Shown in pieces: positions 18,280-26,608 of a stretch of 64,000 nucleotides of DNA (position 1 is its first letter; every line of letters begins with the position of its first letter). The stretch is taken from NCBI GenBank assembly GCA_030148505.1, contig JASBTI010000016.1:62001-126000 (forward strand), in the 5' to 3' direction. The notes under the pieces were generated by a model that did not search any database, was not told where the DNA came from, and saw nothing but the letters and a program-made list of their open reading frames with translations. Source of the stretch: Rhodanobacter sp. GTDB taxonomy: Bacteria; Pseudomonadota; Gammaproteobacteria; Xanthomonadales; Rhodanobacteraceae. A program made the position numbers and the translations under genes.

Positions 18280-18306
18280 GTTATTGACTCCCCTTAGCCA
18301 GAACGC

Positions 18307-18858
18307 TCACATTGGCACCAGGGCATAGCCCTTGTGCTGCAGAACGGTGATTGTGGTCAGCGCTGACAACGCCAACGTGACATGAGAGTCCTTCCAGGAA
18401 TATTCATAGTGATGCTCGGCCATCGCCTGACCGCACACTGCTACATCAATACCAGCCTTACGGAGTTGTTCGATCACCGGCAAGTTGGGATTGGGTACCC
18501 CGTACGCTTTTTGATAGTGGACATTGTCCAACGCGATCGAGGTCGCGCCGCCGGCGGCGACCGCAACAAAGTGCAAATGCTTCAGCGGAACGCCCGCGTT
18601 GACATACAAATTGACGGCCCGGGCGACATGCTCGAGGCCCGGATTGACCTGATCGGGCTTGGCGGCGGCCTTGCTCAGGGCGAACACAACCTTGTACGTC
18701 GCCTTGGCGTCCGGCTGGTAGGCCGCGTCGGGGAGTTTATGGATGGTCCCTGCCCCATGAATGGTCGGGGTGACCCAGAATTTATCGGTGGCGGCAGCGG
18801 TGGCCATAGCGGGTAATAGGGTTAGCGCCAGCAGGATGGGGATCAGGGGGCGGATCAT
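18307..18858 (-). CDS. secreted DsrE/DsrF-like protein
   Basis: This 183-residue protein has a signal peptide (MIRPLIPILLALTLLPAMATAA) and a DsrE/F-like domain (VVFALSKAAA..., LHFVAVAAGGAT, NLPVIEQLRKAGIDVAVCGQAMAEH). The cysteine in VAVCGQ matches the position that carries persulfide sulfur in DsrE/TusD-type proteins. Cytoplasmic DsrE proteins transfer sulfur to partners, and periplasmic versions are little studied. The ATG at 18858 has GAGAGG upstream. It is the first gene of the dsrE-SBP-tsdB-tsdA block. Confidence 0.78.
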   Translation of the reverse strand: MIRPLIPILLALTLLPAMATAAATDKFWVTPTIHGAGTIHKLPDAAYQPDAKATYKVVFALSKAAAKPDQVNPGLEHVARAVNLYVNAGVPLKHLHFVAVAAGGATSIALDNVHYQKAYGVPNPNLPVIEQLRKAGIDVAVCGQAMAEHHYEYSWKDSHVTLALSALTTITVLQHKGYALVPM

Positions 18859-18877
18859 GGCGACCTCTCAGCGTGTG

Positions 18878-18886
18878 GAATGTGAA
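18878..18886 (-). promoter_or_regulatory. TTCACATTC motif ahead of the dsrE-tsd operon
   Basis: The minus-strand word TTCACATTC lies 20 bases upstream of the dsrE-like start. The same word occurs 17 bases upstream of the first YeeE/YedE gene (14693-14701) in the same orientation. Both are starts of sulfur operons, so it may be a shared regulator half-site. Chance cannot be excluded with two copies. Confidence 0.35.
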
Positions 18887-19122
18887 AGCAACTCTTCGAT
18901 GAACCGATGCTAGGCCGATGAAAGTCGCGAATCCATGACGATTTTGTGATTGCTACGATAAGCTGTCTTTATGTATGAAAGGCGTGACGATAAATCCAAT
19001 ACAGGCCCTTTCGGCACTACCAGGGCCCTCAGCGACCTTGCCACAGAGCCACTTTTCATCGCCGCCCCAAGGATCCAAGGCGTTACCCCTGCTAAATTTG
19101 GTCCAGCAATAAAGGATCAGGA

Positions 19123-19144
19123 TATAATTGCCTTGACAATTATA
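19123..19144. promoter_or_regulatory. MarR-type operator, 8-bp perfect inverted repeat
   Basis: TATAATTG-CCTTGA-CAATTATA is a perfect inverted repeat with 8-bp arms and a 6-base spacer. It covers the -35 hexamer TTGACA, so a bound dimer would block RNA polymerase. The AT-rich arms with a TTG/CAA step are typical of MarR/SlyA/EmrR operators. It sits directly before marR, implying autoregulation of the efflux operon. Confidence 0.72.
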
Positions 19145-19160
19145 GTTTGAGCAATAGAAT
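19133..19160 (+). promoter_or_regulatory. sigma-70 promoter of marR-emr operon
   Basis: TTGACA (19133-19138), 16 bases, then TAGAAT (19155-19160). The expected start of transcription, about seven bases later, falls at the ATG at 19168. This would leave marR on a leaderless message. Confidence 0.65.
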
Positions 19161-19167
19161 GGCCGGC

Positions 19168-19647
19168 ATGAAACAACCGCCCTGCTCATCCAGCGTCGTC
19201 GAGAGCACCCCGTCATCACCGATCAGCCTTGGCATGTTGCTGGGGATGGTGCGCACTGAACTGGTGCGGGCGCTGGAAGCGGAATTTGCCCGGCAAGGCC
19301 TCGATCTCAGCTACACGCAGTATTTGATCCTGAAAAAGGCCCAGCAGCTGGGTCCGCTTTCGGCCACCGAGCTGGCCCGGGCCGTGGAGCTGGACGGTGG
19401 CGCGATGACGCGCCAGCTCGATCAACTCGAACGCAAGGGCTATCTACGCCGCTGTCCCCACGAGCAGGATCGACGTGCGCTGCGGATCGAACTGACCGCA
19501 GCGGGTAGCGCCATGTGGCAGGGCACCGCCTTCGCCTGCAGCAACCGCGTTCTCGATGCCGCGCAACGTTCGCTGAGCGAAACCGAAAGAACCCACCTGC
19601 ACGACTACCTGGAGCGCGTGCTGCGCGCGCTTCGCGACAAGCACTGA
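19168..19647 (+). CDS. MarR-family transcriptional regulator
   Basis: This 159-residue winged-helix repressor has the recognition region LSATELARAVELDGGAMTRQLDQLERKGYLRR and the wing DRRALRIELTAAG typical of MarR/EmrR. The ATG at 19168 is chosen because in-frame starts at 19147 and 19159 fall between or inside the promoter hexamers. It is the first gene of an operon with an outer-membrane channel, membrane fusion protein and EmrB-type pump, and probably represses all four in response to small aromatic or lipophilic compounds. Confidence 0.85.
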   Translation: MKQPPCSSSVVESTPSSPISLGMLLGMVRTELVRALEAEFARQGLDLSYTQYLILKKAQQLGPLSATELARAVELDGGAMTRQLDQLERKGYLRRCPHEQDRRALRIELTAAGSAMWQGTAFACSNRVLDAAQRSLSETERTHLHDYLERVLRALRDKH

Positions 19648-19667
19648 CCTTTCCCGGACTTCTGATC

Positions 19668-21137
19668 ATGCGTCTGCATATTTTTGCGGCAGCTACGGTA
19701 TTTACCTTCACGCTGGCCGGTTGCGCCAGCAGCGCTGGGCTGCATCCTCACAACACCATGATCGCACCGTCGGCTTTGGCCTCCGGTCACAGTCTCGCCG
19801 GCCTCGACCTAACGCCCGCCGGCTGGCCCGCGGATGACTGGTGGAAAGGCCTCGGCGACCCCCAGCTCGATGCGCTGATGAGCGAAGCCTTGCACCATAA
19901 CCCCGGACTCGGTATCGCCAACGCGCGGGCACGTGAAGCGCAGGCGGTGGCTAGGCTGGCCGAGGCCGCGCGCAAACCTGAACTCAGTGCCGGTGCCAGC
20001 ATCTCCGGCGCTCGTTTGCCGACGACCCTACTGCCCTCGGCGGCCGGTGGCGGCCACTTCGCCTGGGCCAAATACGGCTATGCCCGCTTCAGCTGGAGTC
20101 CCGATCTATGGGGCGGCAAGCGGGCCGCGTGGGAAGCAGCCCTGGGTGAGGCGCGCGCCACCGAGGTCGAAGCACGAGCGGCGCGTATCGAGCTGTCCGG
20201 CAATGTGGCCCGCGCCTACGCCCAGCTTGGCTACGCGTTTACCCAGCAAGACCTTGCCAAGGCCGAATTGCAGCGGGCGCGGAATGCCCGTGCATTGACC
20301 CGGCAACGGGTCACGGCCGGAATCGACAGTCAGATCCAGTTGCAGCAGGGCAATGCCGAGGTCGCCACCGCCGCCCAGCAGCTGGCGGTCGCCACCCGCG
20401 CGATCGATGCAGCGCGCTCAGCGCTTTCGGTGCTGCTGGGCAAGGGTCCGGATCGCGGCCGCGAGATCAGCCGGCCGACTGTGTTGAAACCGGACCGGCT
20501 GGCGGTACCGACGAACCTGCCGGCGGGACTGATCGGCCACCGAGCCGATCTGGTTGCCGCACGCTGGCGGGTCGAGGCAGCTAGCCGGCAGATCAAGGTG
20601 GCCAAGACCGCGTTCATGCCCAATCTCAGCATTGGAGCCCTCGCCGGCTTGCTGACCATGGGTGGCCACAACCTGTTCGAACTGCCGGCACGGTTCTATC
20701 AATTCGGCCCATCGCTCAGTCTGCCGATCTTCGACGGCGGGCGCCTGCGCGCCAATCTCGCCGGCAAGGATGCGGCCTACGATCTTGCCGTGGCCCAGTA
20801 CAACCGCACCTTGATCAACGCTCTCAATCAGGTAGCCGATGAACTGTCGGCAGCGCAGTCGTTGCAGCAGCAGATGCATGCCCAGCGGCAGGCGCAACAC
20901 GCTGCCCGGCTGGCTTGGAAGCTGGCGCGGCAACGCTACGAGGCCGGCATCGGCAGCTACCTGCAAGCCCTGGTCGTGCGCCAGCAATTGCTCGCCGCCG
21001 AACGCGGCATGGCCACGCTGCAAGCCCGGCAAGTTGATCTTTCGGTGCAGTTGATCGAGGCACTCGGCGGCGGTTTCCAGCCACACGCGATGCCCGCCGC
21101 TCCCACGACGCCGTCTTCCACCTCCACACATTCCTGA
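19668..21137 (+). CDS. NodT-type outer-membrane efflux lipoprotein
   Basis: This 489-residue TolC-like outer-membrane factor of the RND/MFS efflux lipoprotein (NodT) family has signal and lipobox FTLAGCASS with the modified Cys about residue 18. The two OEP repeats follow (DPQLDALMSEALHHNP... and DLVAARWRVEAASRQIKVAKTAFMP with the LSIGALAG strand). It forms a trimeric exit duct. The ATG at 19668 is used; the longer frame runs back through marR and lacks the signal. It lies 20 bases after marR and 9 bases before emrA. Confidence 0.87.
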   Translation: MRLHIFAAATVFTFTLAGCASSAGLHPHNTMIAPSALASGHSLAGLDLTPAGWPADDWWKGLGDPQLDALMSEALHHNPGLGIANARAREAQAVARLAEAARKPELSAGASISGARLPTTLLPSAAGGGHFAWAKYGYARFSWSPDLWGGKRAAWEAALGEARATEVEARAARIELSGNVARAYAQLGYAFTQQDLAKAELQRARNARALTRQRVTAGIDSQIQLQQGNAEVATAAQQLAVATRAIDAARSALSVLLGKGPDRGREISRPTVLKPDRLAVPTNLPAGLIGHRADLVAARWRVEAASRQIKVAKTAFMPNLSIGALAGLLTMGGHNLFELPARFYQFGPSLSLPIFDGGRLRANLAGKDAAYDLAVAQYNRTLINALNQVADELSAAQSLQQQMHAQRQAQHAARLAWKLARQRYEAGIGSYLQALVVRQQLLAAERGMATLQARQVDLSVQLIEALGGGFQPHAMPAAPTTPSSTSTHS

Positions 21138-21146
21138 GGCAACCCC

Positions 21147-22358
21147 ATGTCCAGCCAGCCCGCTGTTGAATCAAGCAACAGCACGACCGACAAGGTCGCC
21201 GCTTCGACGCCGCGCAAGAGTTCGCGCGGCCTTCTGTTACGCCTGCTCGGCGTGGTGGTGGTAGTCGCTGCCATCGGCTGGGGATTCTGGTATTTCCTCG
21301 ATGGCCGTTGGTATGCAAGCACGGATGATGCCTACGTCGGCGGCAACGTGGTGCAGATCACGCCGCAGATCGCCGGCACCGTAATCAGCATTGGTGCCGA
21401 CGATGGCGACCTGGTGAAAAAGGGCGATGTGTTGGTCAAGCTCGACCAGGCCAACGCCGACGTCGCGCTGGCCGAGGCCAAGGCCAATCTCGCCAACACC
21501 GTACGCAAGGTGCGCGGCCTGTACAGCAACGTCAGCGGCGCACGCGCGCTCGTGGCGGCGCGCAAGGTGGCTGTGGCACGGGCCCGTGCGGACTATCGGC
21601 GGCGTGTGGCGCTGGCCAAGTCGGGCGCGATTTCGGCCGAGGAGCTGGCCCATGCGGCTGATACCTTGGCCACGGCGGAAAGCGCGTTGACCACCGGACA
21701 GCAGCAACTTGAAACCGGCAAGGTACTGGTCGACGACACGGTCGTCGCCTCACACCCGGACGTGCAGGCCGCCGCCGCCCGCCTTCGCGCGGCCTACCTC
21801 AACGATATACGCACTACCTTGCTGGCACCGGTCAGTGGATATGTCGCGATGCGCTCGGTACAGCTGGGTCAGAGCGTGACGCCCGGAAGCGCATTGATGG
21901 CCGTGGTGCCCCTGCAACAGGTGTGGGTAGACGCCAACTTCAAGGAGACTCAGCTCACCCATATGCGGATCGGCCAGCCGGTGCAGATCGACTCCGATGT
22001 GTATGGCAGTGCAGTGACCTACAAGGGTGAGATAGCGAGTCTTGGCGTGGGCACGGGTAGCGCGTTCTCGTTGTTGCCGGCACAGAATGCTACCGGCAAC
22101 TGGATCAAGATCGTGCAGCGCATCCCGGTACGCGTGGTATTCACCGATCCGGCGCAACTGCAGAAGCATCCGCTGCGTATCGGCATGTCGCTGAACGTGG
22201 AGGTGAACCTGCACGATCAGAGCGGCCCGATGCTAGCCCAGAAGCCCCCATCAAAACCGGTGCTAAGCACCGATGTCTACCGGCAGCAGTTGGCCAAGGC
22301 GGATCAGCTGATCGAACAGACCATCCACGCCAACATGGCGGGCGGCAAATCCCGATGA
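21147..22358 (+). CDS. emrA: EmrA/HlyD-family membrane fusion protein
   Basis: This 403-residue periplasmic adaptor has one N-terminal membrane helix (LLLRLLGVVVVVAAIGWGFWYFL), a lipoyl-like half motif (YASTDDAYVGGNVVQITPQIAG), a long coiled-coil hairpin and the return lipoyl strand (LLAPVSGYVAMRSVQLGQSV). It links the EmrB-type pump to the outer-membrane factor. The spacing to its neighbours shows one operon with marR, the NodT channel and emrB. Confidence 0.9.
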   Translation: MSSQPAVESSNSTTDKVAASTPRKSSRGLLLRLLGVVVVVAAIGWGFWYFLDGRWYASTDDAYVGGNVVQITPQIAGTVISIGADDGDLVKKGDVLVKLDQANADVALAEAKANLANTVRKVRGLYSNVSGARALVAARKVAVARARADYRRRVALAKSGAISAEELAHAADTLATAESALTTGQQQLETGKVLVDDTVVASHPDVQAAAARLRAAYLNDIRTTLLAPVSGYVAMRSVQLGQSVTPGSALMAVVPLQQVWVDANFKETQLTHMRIGQPVQIDSDVYGSAVTYKGEIASLGVGTGSAFSLLPAQNATGNWIKIVQRIPVRVVFTDPAQLQKHPLRIGMSLNVEVNLHDQSGPMLAQKPPSKPVLSTDVYRQQLAKADQLIEQTIHANMAGGKSR

Positions 22359-22455
22359 GCTCGCGGCGGCGTCGCCAGGACGCGACGACGGCGGTCACCC
22401 TGCAACGCAGGCCCTCGCACACCAGCTGACATAGCACCTCCTCCACGTAAAGCCG

Positions 22456-23982
22456 ATGACCACCCACTTTCGACCGCCAAATCTCGCGCTGACCACGATC
22501 GGCCTGTCGCTGGCTACCTTCATGCAGGTGCTGGACACGACGATCGCCAACGTCTCGCTGCCGACGATTGCCGGCAATCTCGGCGTCAGCAACGACCAGA
22601 GCACCTGGGTGATCACCTCGTTCGCCGTAAGCATGGCGATCTCGCTGCCGCTGACCGGCTTTCTGAGTCGGCGCTTCGGCGAAGTGAAGCTGTTCGTGTC
22701 GTGTACCTTGCTGTTTGCCCTGACCTCATTCATGTGCGGTGTTTCCGAAAGCATGGGGATGCTGCTGCTGTTCCGGGCCGTGCAAGGCGCGGTGGCCGGG
22801 CCGATGTACCCGATCACCCAGAGCCTGCTGATCGGCGTATATCCCCCGGCCAAGCGCGGCATGGCGCTGGCTTTGCTGGCGATGGTAACGGTGGTGGCGC
22901 CGATCGCGGGGCCGATCCTCGGCGGCCTGATCACCGATAACTATTCCTGGCCTTGGATTTTCTTCATCAACGTGCCGATCGGCATTTTCGCCAGTATGGT
23001 GGTGGCCAACCAGTTGCGCGCCAAGGTCGAGAAGCTGGAGCGACCGAAGGTGGACTATGTCGGCCTGATTACCCTGATCATTGGCGTTGGACTGCTGCAG
23101 GTGGTACTGGACAAGGGCAACGATGCGGACTGGTTCCACTCCACCTTCATCATCATCGCCAGCATCGTCTCGGCGATCTCGCTGGCAGTCTTCCTGATCT
23201 GGGAGTTGACCGACAAGGATCCGATTGTCGACCTGCGACTGTTTCGCCATCGCAACTTCACCGCCGGCACCCTGGCGCTGGTGCTGGCGTATGCCGCGTT
23301 CTTCTCGATCGGCCTTCTGGTACCACTGTGGCTGCAGCAGAATCTGGGCTATACCTCGACCTGGGCGGGTTATGCCACCGCGCCGCTTGGTGTGATTCCG
23401 GTATTGCTGACCTTCTTCGTCGGCAAGTATGCGCCGCGTGTGGACCTTCGTTACATCGCCTCCCTCGCCTTCGTGGTGATGGGCGTGACCTGTTTCATGC
23501 GCTCGGACTTCTATCTGGGCATCGACTTCTACCACGTGGCGATCGTGCAACTGTGGCAGGGGCTTGGCGTGGCCCTGTTCTTCATGCCGGTGCTGACCAT
23601 TCTGCTGTCCGACCTGCAGCAGAACGAAATCGCCTCCGGTTCAGGCCTGGCCACCTTTCTGCGTACCCTCGGCGGCAGTTTCGCCGCCTCGATTACCACC
23701 CTGATGTGGACCCGGGGCGCGGTAAGCCACCATGCCCAGCTGGCCGAACATATCAACCCATACAACCCGATTTCACGAACCGCGATGCAGCAGCTCGGGG
23801 ATGGCGACAAGGCGCGCGGCGCCAGCGTCATCAACGACATGATTACCCAGCAGAGTTTCCAGATCTCCTTCAACGAATTGTTCCATGTACTGGGCTGGAT
23901 CTTCATTGGCCTGGTCGCAGTTATCTGGCTGGCCAAGCCACCGTTCGCGGCCAAGGCCGGCCCCGCGGCAGGCGGCCACTGA
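22456..23982 (+). CDS. emrB: EmrB-type DHA2-family MFS multidrug exporter
   Basis: This 508-residue 14-helix MFS drug:proton antiporter of the DHA2 family has motif C-like and D1 signatures at the N-terminus (FMQVLDTTIANVSLPTIAGNLG with the conserved Asp) and the motif A region LSRRFGEVK. It pumps lipophilic compounds into the EmrA adaptor. A 97-base gap separates it from emrA, without an evident promoter, so it is still likely the last gene of the marR-controlled operon. Confidence 0.9.
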   Translation: MTTHFRPPNLALTTIGLSLATFMQVLDTTIANVSLPTIAGNLGVSNDQSTWVITSFAVSMAISLPLTGFLSRRFGEVKLFVSCTLLFALTSFMCGVSESMGMLLLFRAVQGAVAGPMYPITQSLLIGVYPPAKRGMALALLAMVTVVAPIAGPILGGLITDNYSWPWIFFINVPIGIFASMVVANQLRAKVEKLERPKVDYVGLITLIIGVGLLQVVLDKGNDADWFHSTFIIIASIVSAISLAVFLIWELTDKDPIVDLRLFRHRNFTAGTLALVLAYAAFFSIGLLVPLWLQQNLGYTSTWAGYATAPLGVIPVLLTFFVGKYAPRVDLRYIASLAFVVMGVTCFMRSDFYLGIDFYHVAIVQLWQGLGVALFFMPVLTILLSDLQQNEIASGSGLATFLRTLGGSFAASITTLMWTRGAVSHHAQLAEHINPYNPISRTAMQQLGDGDKARGASVINDMITQQSFQISFNELFHVLGWIFIGLVAVIWLAKPPFAAKAGPAAGGH

Positions 23983-24297
23983 GGCGGGACCGAGGAAATG
24001 AGCGGCCACCCCAAGTAGCAATTGGCAAGGTTCAATCCACCCAGCGACCCAGATCGTCATCGCTTTGCCACCCCGGAGCTCTCCCACCCCATCGGGTGAT
24101 TCTTATACCGTGAGGCGGATCCTTTTTCGGCATCAGGCGTTGCGGTGCTTGCGCCAGAGGCACAGCGATTTCGTCTTCCTGAGGTCAGGTCATCCGGTGA
24201 CCATCGGGTCCCGCGCTTGATTGGCGTCAACGACCGGGTTTGCTCGGCACCCTAGACTAGGGTCCAACCCCAAACCACTCGTCGCGGTACCGGAAAA
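23983..24297. other. intergenic region ahead of cytochrome cluster
   Basis: This 315-base gap holds no credible gene. Near its end is the odd palindrome ACCCTAG-A-CTAGGGT (24249-24263), 34 bases before the cytochrome start codon; otherwise no clear promoter or terminator was seen. Confidence 0.45.
24249..24263. promoter_or_regulatory. 15-base palindrome ACCCTAG-A-CTAGGGT
   Basis: A perfect 7-bp inverted repeat around one base, containing the rare tetramer CTAG twice, lies 34 bases before the tri-haem cytochrome ATG. It could be an operator. It lies too close to the start codon and lacks a matching -35/-10 pair that would support a MerR-type site. Confidence 0.3.
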
Positions 24298-25644
24298 ATG
24301 CAAAAGCTCAAAGTTGTTCTCCTTGCAAGCCTCGCGTTGCTGGCAATCGTTTTTCTTGTTGCCATCTCCACGCCCTACTGGTTCGCGAGAAAGCACGATG
24401 CCGTGGTCGACATCCACAACCCGGCCTTGATCAAGAAGGGCGCGTATCTAGCCTATGCGGCTGATTGTGCCGCTTGCCACACCGCCCCGCACGGACGTCC
24501 GTTCGCAGGGGGACTGGCGATGCAAACGCCGATGGGGACGATCTACTCGACCAACATCACGCCCGACAAGAAGACCGGTATCGGCAACTACTCCTACGGC
24601 GACTTCGAGCGGGCGGTACGCCGCGGGGTGAGGCCGGACGGCGCCGCGCTGTACCCGGCGATGCCCTATGTCTCCTATGCGGTAGTCCGAGATCAGGACG
24701 TCAAGGCGCTGTATGCCTATTTCATGTCATCGATCAAACCCGTAGAGCAGCGTAACAAACCCACCACCATGCCATGGCCTCTGAGCATGCGCTGGCCCAT
24801 GGCGCTATGGCAATTGATGTATGCGCGCCCCAGAGCGTTCGTGCCCAACAAGGCACAGAGCCCAGAGGTCCAGCGTGGCGCCTATCTGGTTGAAGGCCTC
24901 GAACACTGCGGCGCATGCCACACGCCACGTGGAATTGCTTTCCAGGAAAAAGCACTGCATGACACCAGCAGCGGGGTCTACCTTTCGGGGTCTGCGCTGG
25001 AGGGATGGTATGCCAAGGATCTGCGTAACGAGGGCTTGGGCCTGGCGGGCTGGAGCGACCATGAAATTGTCGATTTCCTGGCGACAGGGCGGACTGACCG
25101 CACCGCAGCGTTCGGCAGTATGGCGGAAGTGATATCTCACAGCACACAGCACCTCAGCGACGCTGACCTGCAAGCCATTGCTCACTACCTCAAGCAACTG
25201 CCGGCGCGCGACGGTCAATCACCCCACCCGATACTGGGCGTGGATACCACCACGGCAAAACTCCGGGCGGGTGACTACCGTGCATCGGGCGCGACCGAGT
25301 ACGTGGAACACTGCTCGGAATGCCATCGTCTCGATGGCCGCGGCGCCCCTAGGGTATTTCCTGCACTTGCCGGCAATTCGATCGTGTCGGCCGAAGATCC
25401 CAGCTCACTCATTCAAGTCACCCTCGCAGGGGGAGGAATGGCCAAAACGCCGCACGATCGGATGGCCTTCGTGATGCCGGGATTCAAGCAGCTAAAGAAC
25501 CGGGATATCGCCGATATCCTCAATTTTATACGCAATGGATGGGGAAACCGCGGATCACAGGTCAAGGCGCGCGATGTTGCACGCATGCGGCAGCTGATTG
25601 ACCACGAACCCCTGAACTACGTACCGGAAGCTCACAATGACTAA
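24298..25644 (+). CDS. membrane-anchored tri-haem cytochrome c (AdhB/gluconate dehydrogenase-like)
   Basis: This 448-residue protein has one N-terminal membrane anchor (VVLLASLALLAIVFLVAI) and three cytochrome domains with CAACH, CGACH and CSECH motifs. It is of the family of cytochrome subunits that pass electrons from periplasmic dehydrogenases (alcohol, gluconate, sorbitol) to quinone. Here no dehydrogenase large subunit is next to it. Instead it overlaps by 8 bases a TsdA-like cytochrome, so it may be the electron acceptor for that enzyme. The electron partner is inferred from context. Confidence 0.82.
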   Translation: MQKLKVVLLASLALLAIVFLVAISTPYWFARKHDAVVDIHNPALIKKGAYLAYAADCAACHTAPHGRPFAGGLAMQTPMGTIYSTNITPDKKTGIGNYSYGDFERAVRRGVRPDGAALYPAMPYVSYAVVRDQDVKALYAYFMSSIKPVEQRNKPTTMPWPLSMRWPMALWQLMYARPRAFVPNKAQSPEVQRGAYLVEGLEHCGACHTPRGIAFQEKALHDTSSGVYLSGSALEGWYAKDLRNEGLGLAGWSDHEIVDFLATGRTDRTAAFGSMAEVISHSTQHLSDADLQAIAHYLKQLPARDGQSPHPILGVDTTTAKLRAGDYRASGATEYVEHCSECHRLDGRGAPRVFPALAGNSIVSAEDPSSLIQVTLAGGGMAKTPHDRMAFVMPGFKQLKNRDIADILNFIRNGWGNRGSQVKARDVARMRQLIDHEPLNYVPEAHND

Positions 25645-26554
25645 GTCATCCCGAATCACTTTGTCCGTCCTCGCCACAGCCATTCTCGCGAGCATGGCAA
25701 CGCTGGCCGTCGTCCACGCGCGACATACGCCCGACGATGCCCCACCAACACCGGCACTGAAGGTAAAAGATAGCCAAGGCACTGTGGTGGGCAGCTATCG
25801 GATCCCCAGCGACAGCCAGATCGCCGCCCTGCCGGATGGCAAGGAGATTCTTTACGGGAAACGTCTGCTCAACGAGACTGCGCGCCTCCTGCCAACCCAC
25901 GTGGGCGACGGGCTCAACTGCAACAGTTGCCACCTCGCTGAAGGCAAGCTCGGTGCAGCCGGTCCGTACATCAACGCCTACAACACCTATCCGACATTCA
26001 AATCGCGTGCGGGACGCAAAGTCTCACTTACCGAACGCATCAATGGGTGCTTTCAGCGCTCGATGAACGGCGTGCCGCTGGCCCCAGATTCCCGCGAAAT
26101 GCTTGCCATGAAGGCGTACATGAAATGGCTGGCCCAGGGCGTTCCCACTGGCGACAAAGTGGACGTGGTCAACGCCGGAAAAATCGATACCAGCCTGGTA
26201 CCCGATCCGGTCCGCGGCAAGCAGATCTACGGCGAGCAATGTGCCTCCTGTCACGGCGACTCGGGCGAAGGCATGAAGGATCAGTTCGGTGACTATATCT
26301 TCCCACCGCTGTGGGGCAATGATTCGTACAACATCGGCGCCGGCATGGCGCGCACTTACAAGGCCGCGGCATTTATCAAATACAACATGCCGCTCGCTGC
26401 CGGGCGCAACAAGCCATTGGGGCAAGGTGGCGTGTTGACCGACCAGGATGCAGTCGACGTCGCCCAATACTTCACCCACCAACCGCGTCCGGATTTTCCA
26501 GGAAAGATCAATGACTGGAAAAATCAGAAAAAACCGAAGGATGCACGTTACTAA
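25637..26554 (+). CDS. second TsdA-like di-haem cytochrome c
   Basis: This 305-residue secreted protein has an N-terminal signal, haem motifs CNSCH and CASCH, and between them ERINGCFQRSMNG, which carries the same Cys ligand that defines TsdA. It is a paralogue of the tsdA product at 15.7 kb but lacks the lipobox, so it should be soluble or held by its signal anchor. Its overlap with the tri-haem cytochrome suggests translational coupling. It may be a thiosulfate dehydrogenase or a tetrathionate reductase; TsdA-type enzymes can lean either way. Confidence 0.8.
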   Translation: MTKSSRITLSVLATAILASMATLAVVHARHTPDDAPPTPALKVKDSQGTVVGSYRIPSDSQIAALPDGKEILYGKRLLNETARLLPTHVGDGLNCNSCHLAEGKLGAAGPYINAYNTYPTFKSRAGRKVSLTERINGCFQRSMNGVPLAPDSREMLAMKAYMKWLAQGVPTGDKVDVVNAGKIDTSLVPDPVRGKQIYGEQCASCHGDSGEGMKDQFGDYIFPPLWGNDSYNIGAGMARTYKAAAFIKYNMPLAAGRNKPLGQGGVLTDQDAVDVAQYFTHQPRPDFPGKINDWKNQKKPKDARY

Positions 26555-26608
26555 GTAGGGGCTACCCACAGCGGAAACCCCGTTTCACGCACCAATAGGC
26601 AAAAAATC

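Larger units (their letters stand above)
18859..19167. other. intergenic region between the sulfur island and the marR efflux operon
   Basis: These 309 bases separate two divergent operons. The marR side holds a strong operator/promoter (listed separately). The dsrE side has a nine-base word, TTCACATTC on the minus strand, also found at the YeeE/YedE operator. The middle (about 18900-19110) holds no credible gene. Confidence 0.5.

Noticed and set aside
19515-19667. In-frame extension of the efflux channel gene
   Set aside because: It overlaps marR; the lipoprotein signal begins at 19668.
24249-24263. Palindrome as a MerR-type operator
   Set aside because: No -35/-10 pair with a 19-20 base spacer surrounds it, and no MerR gene is near; kept only as an unexplained palindrome.
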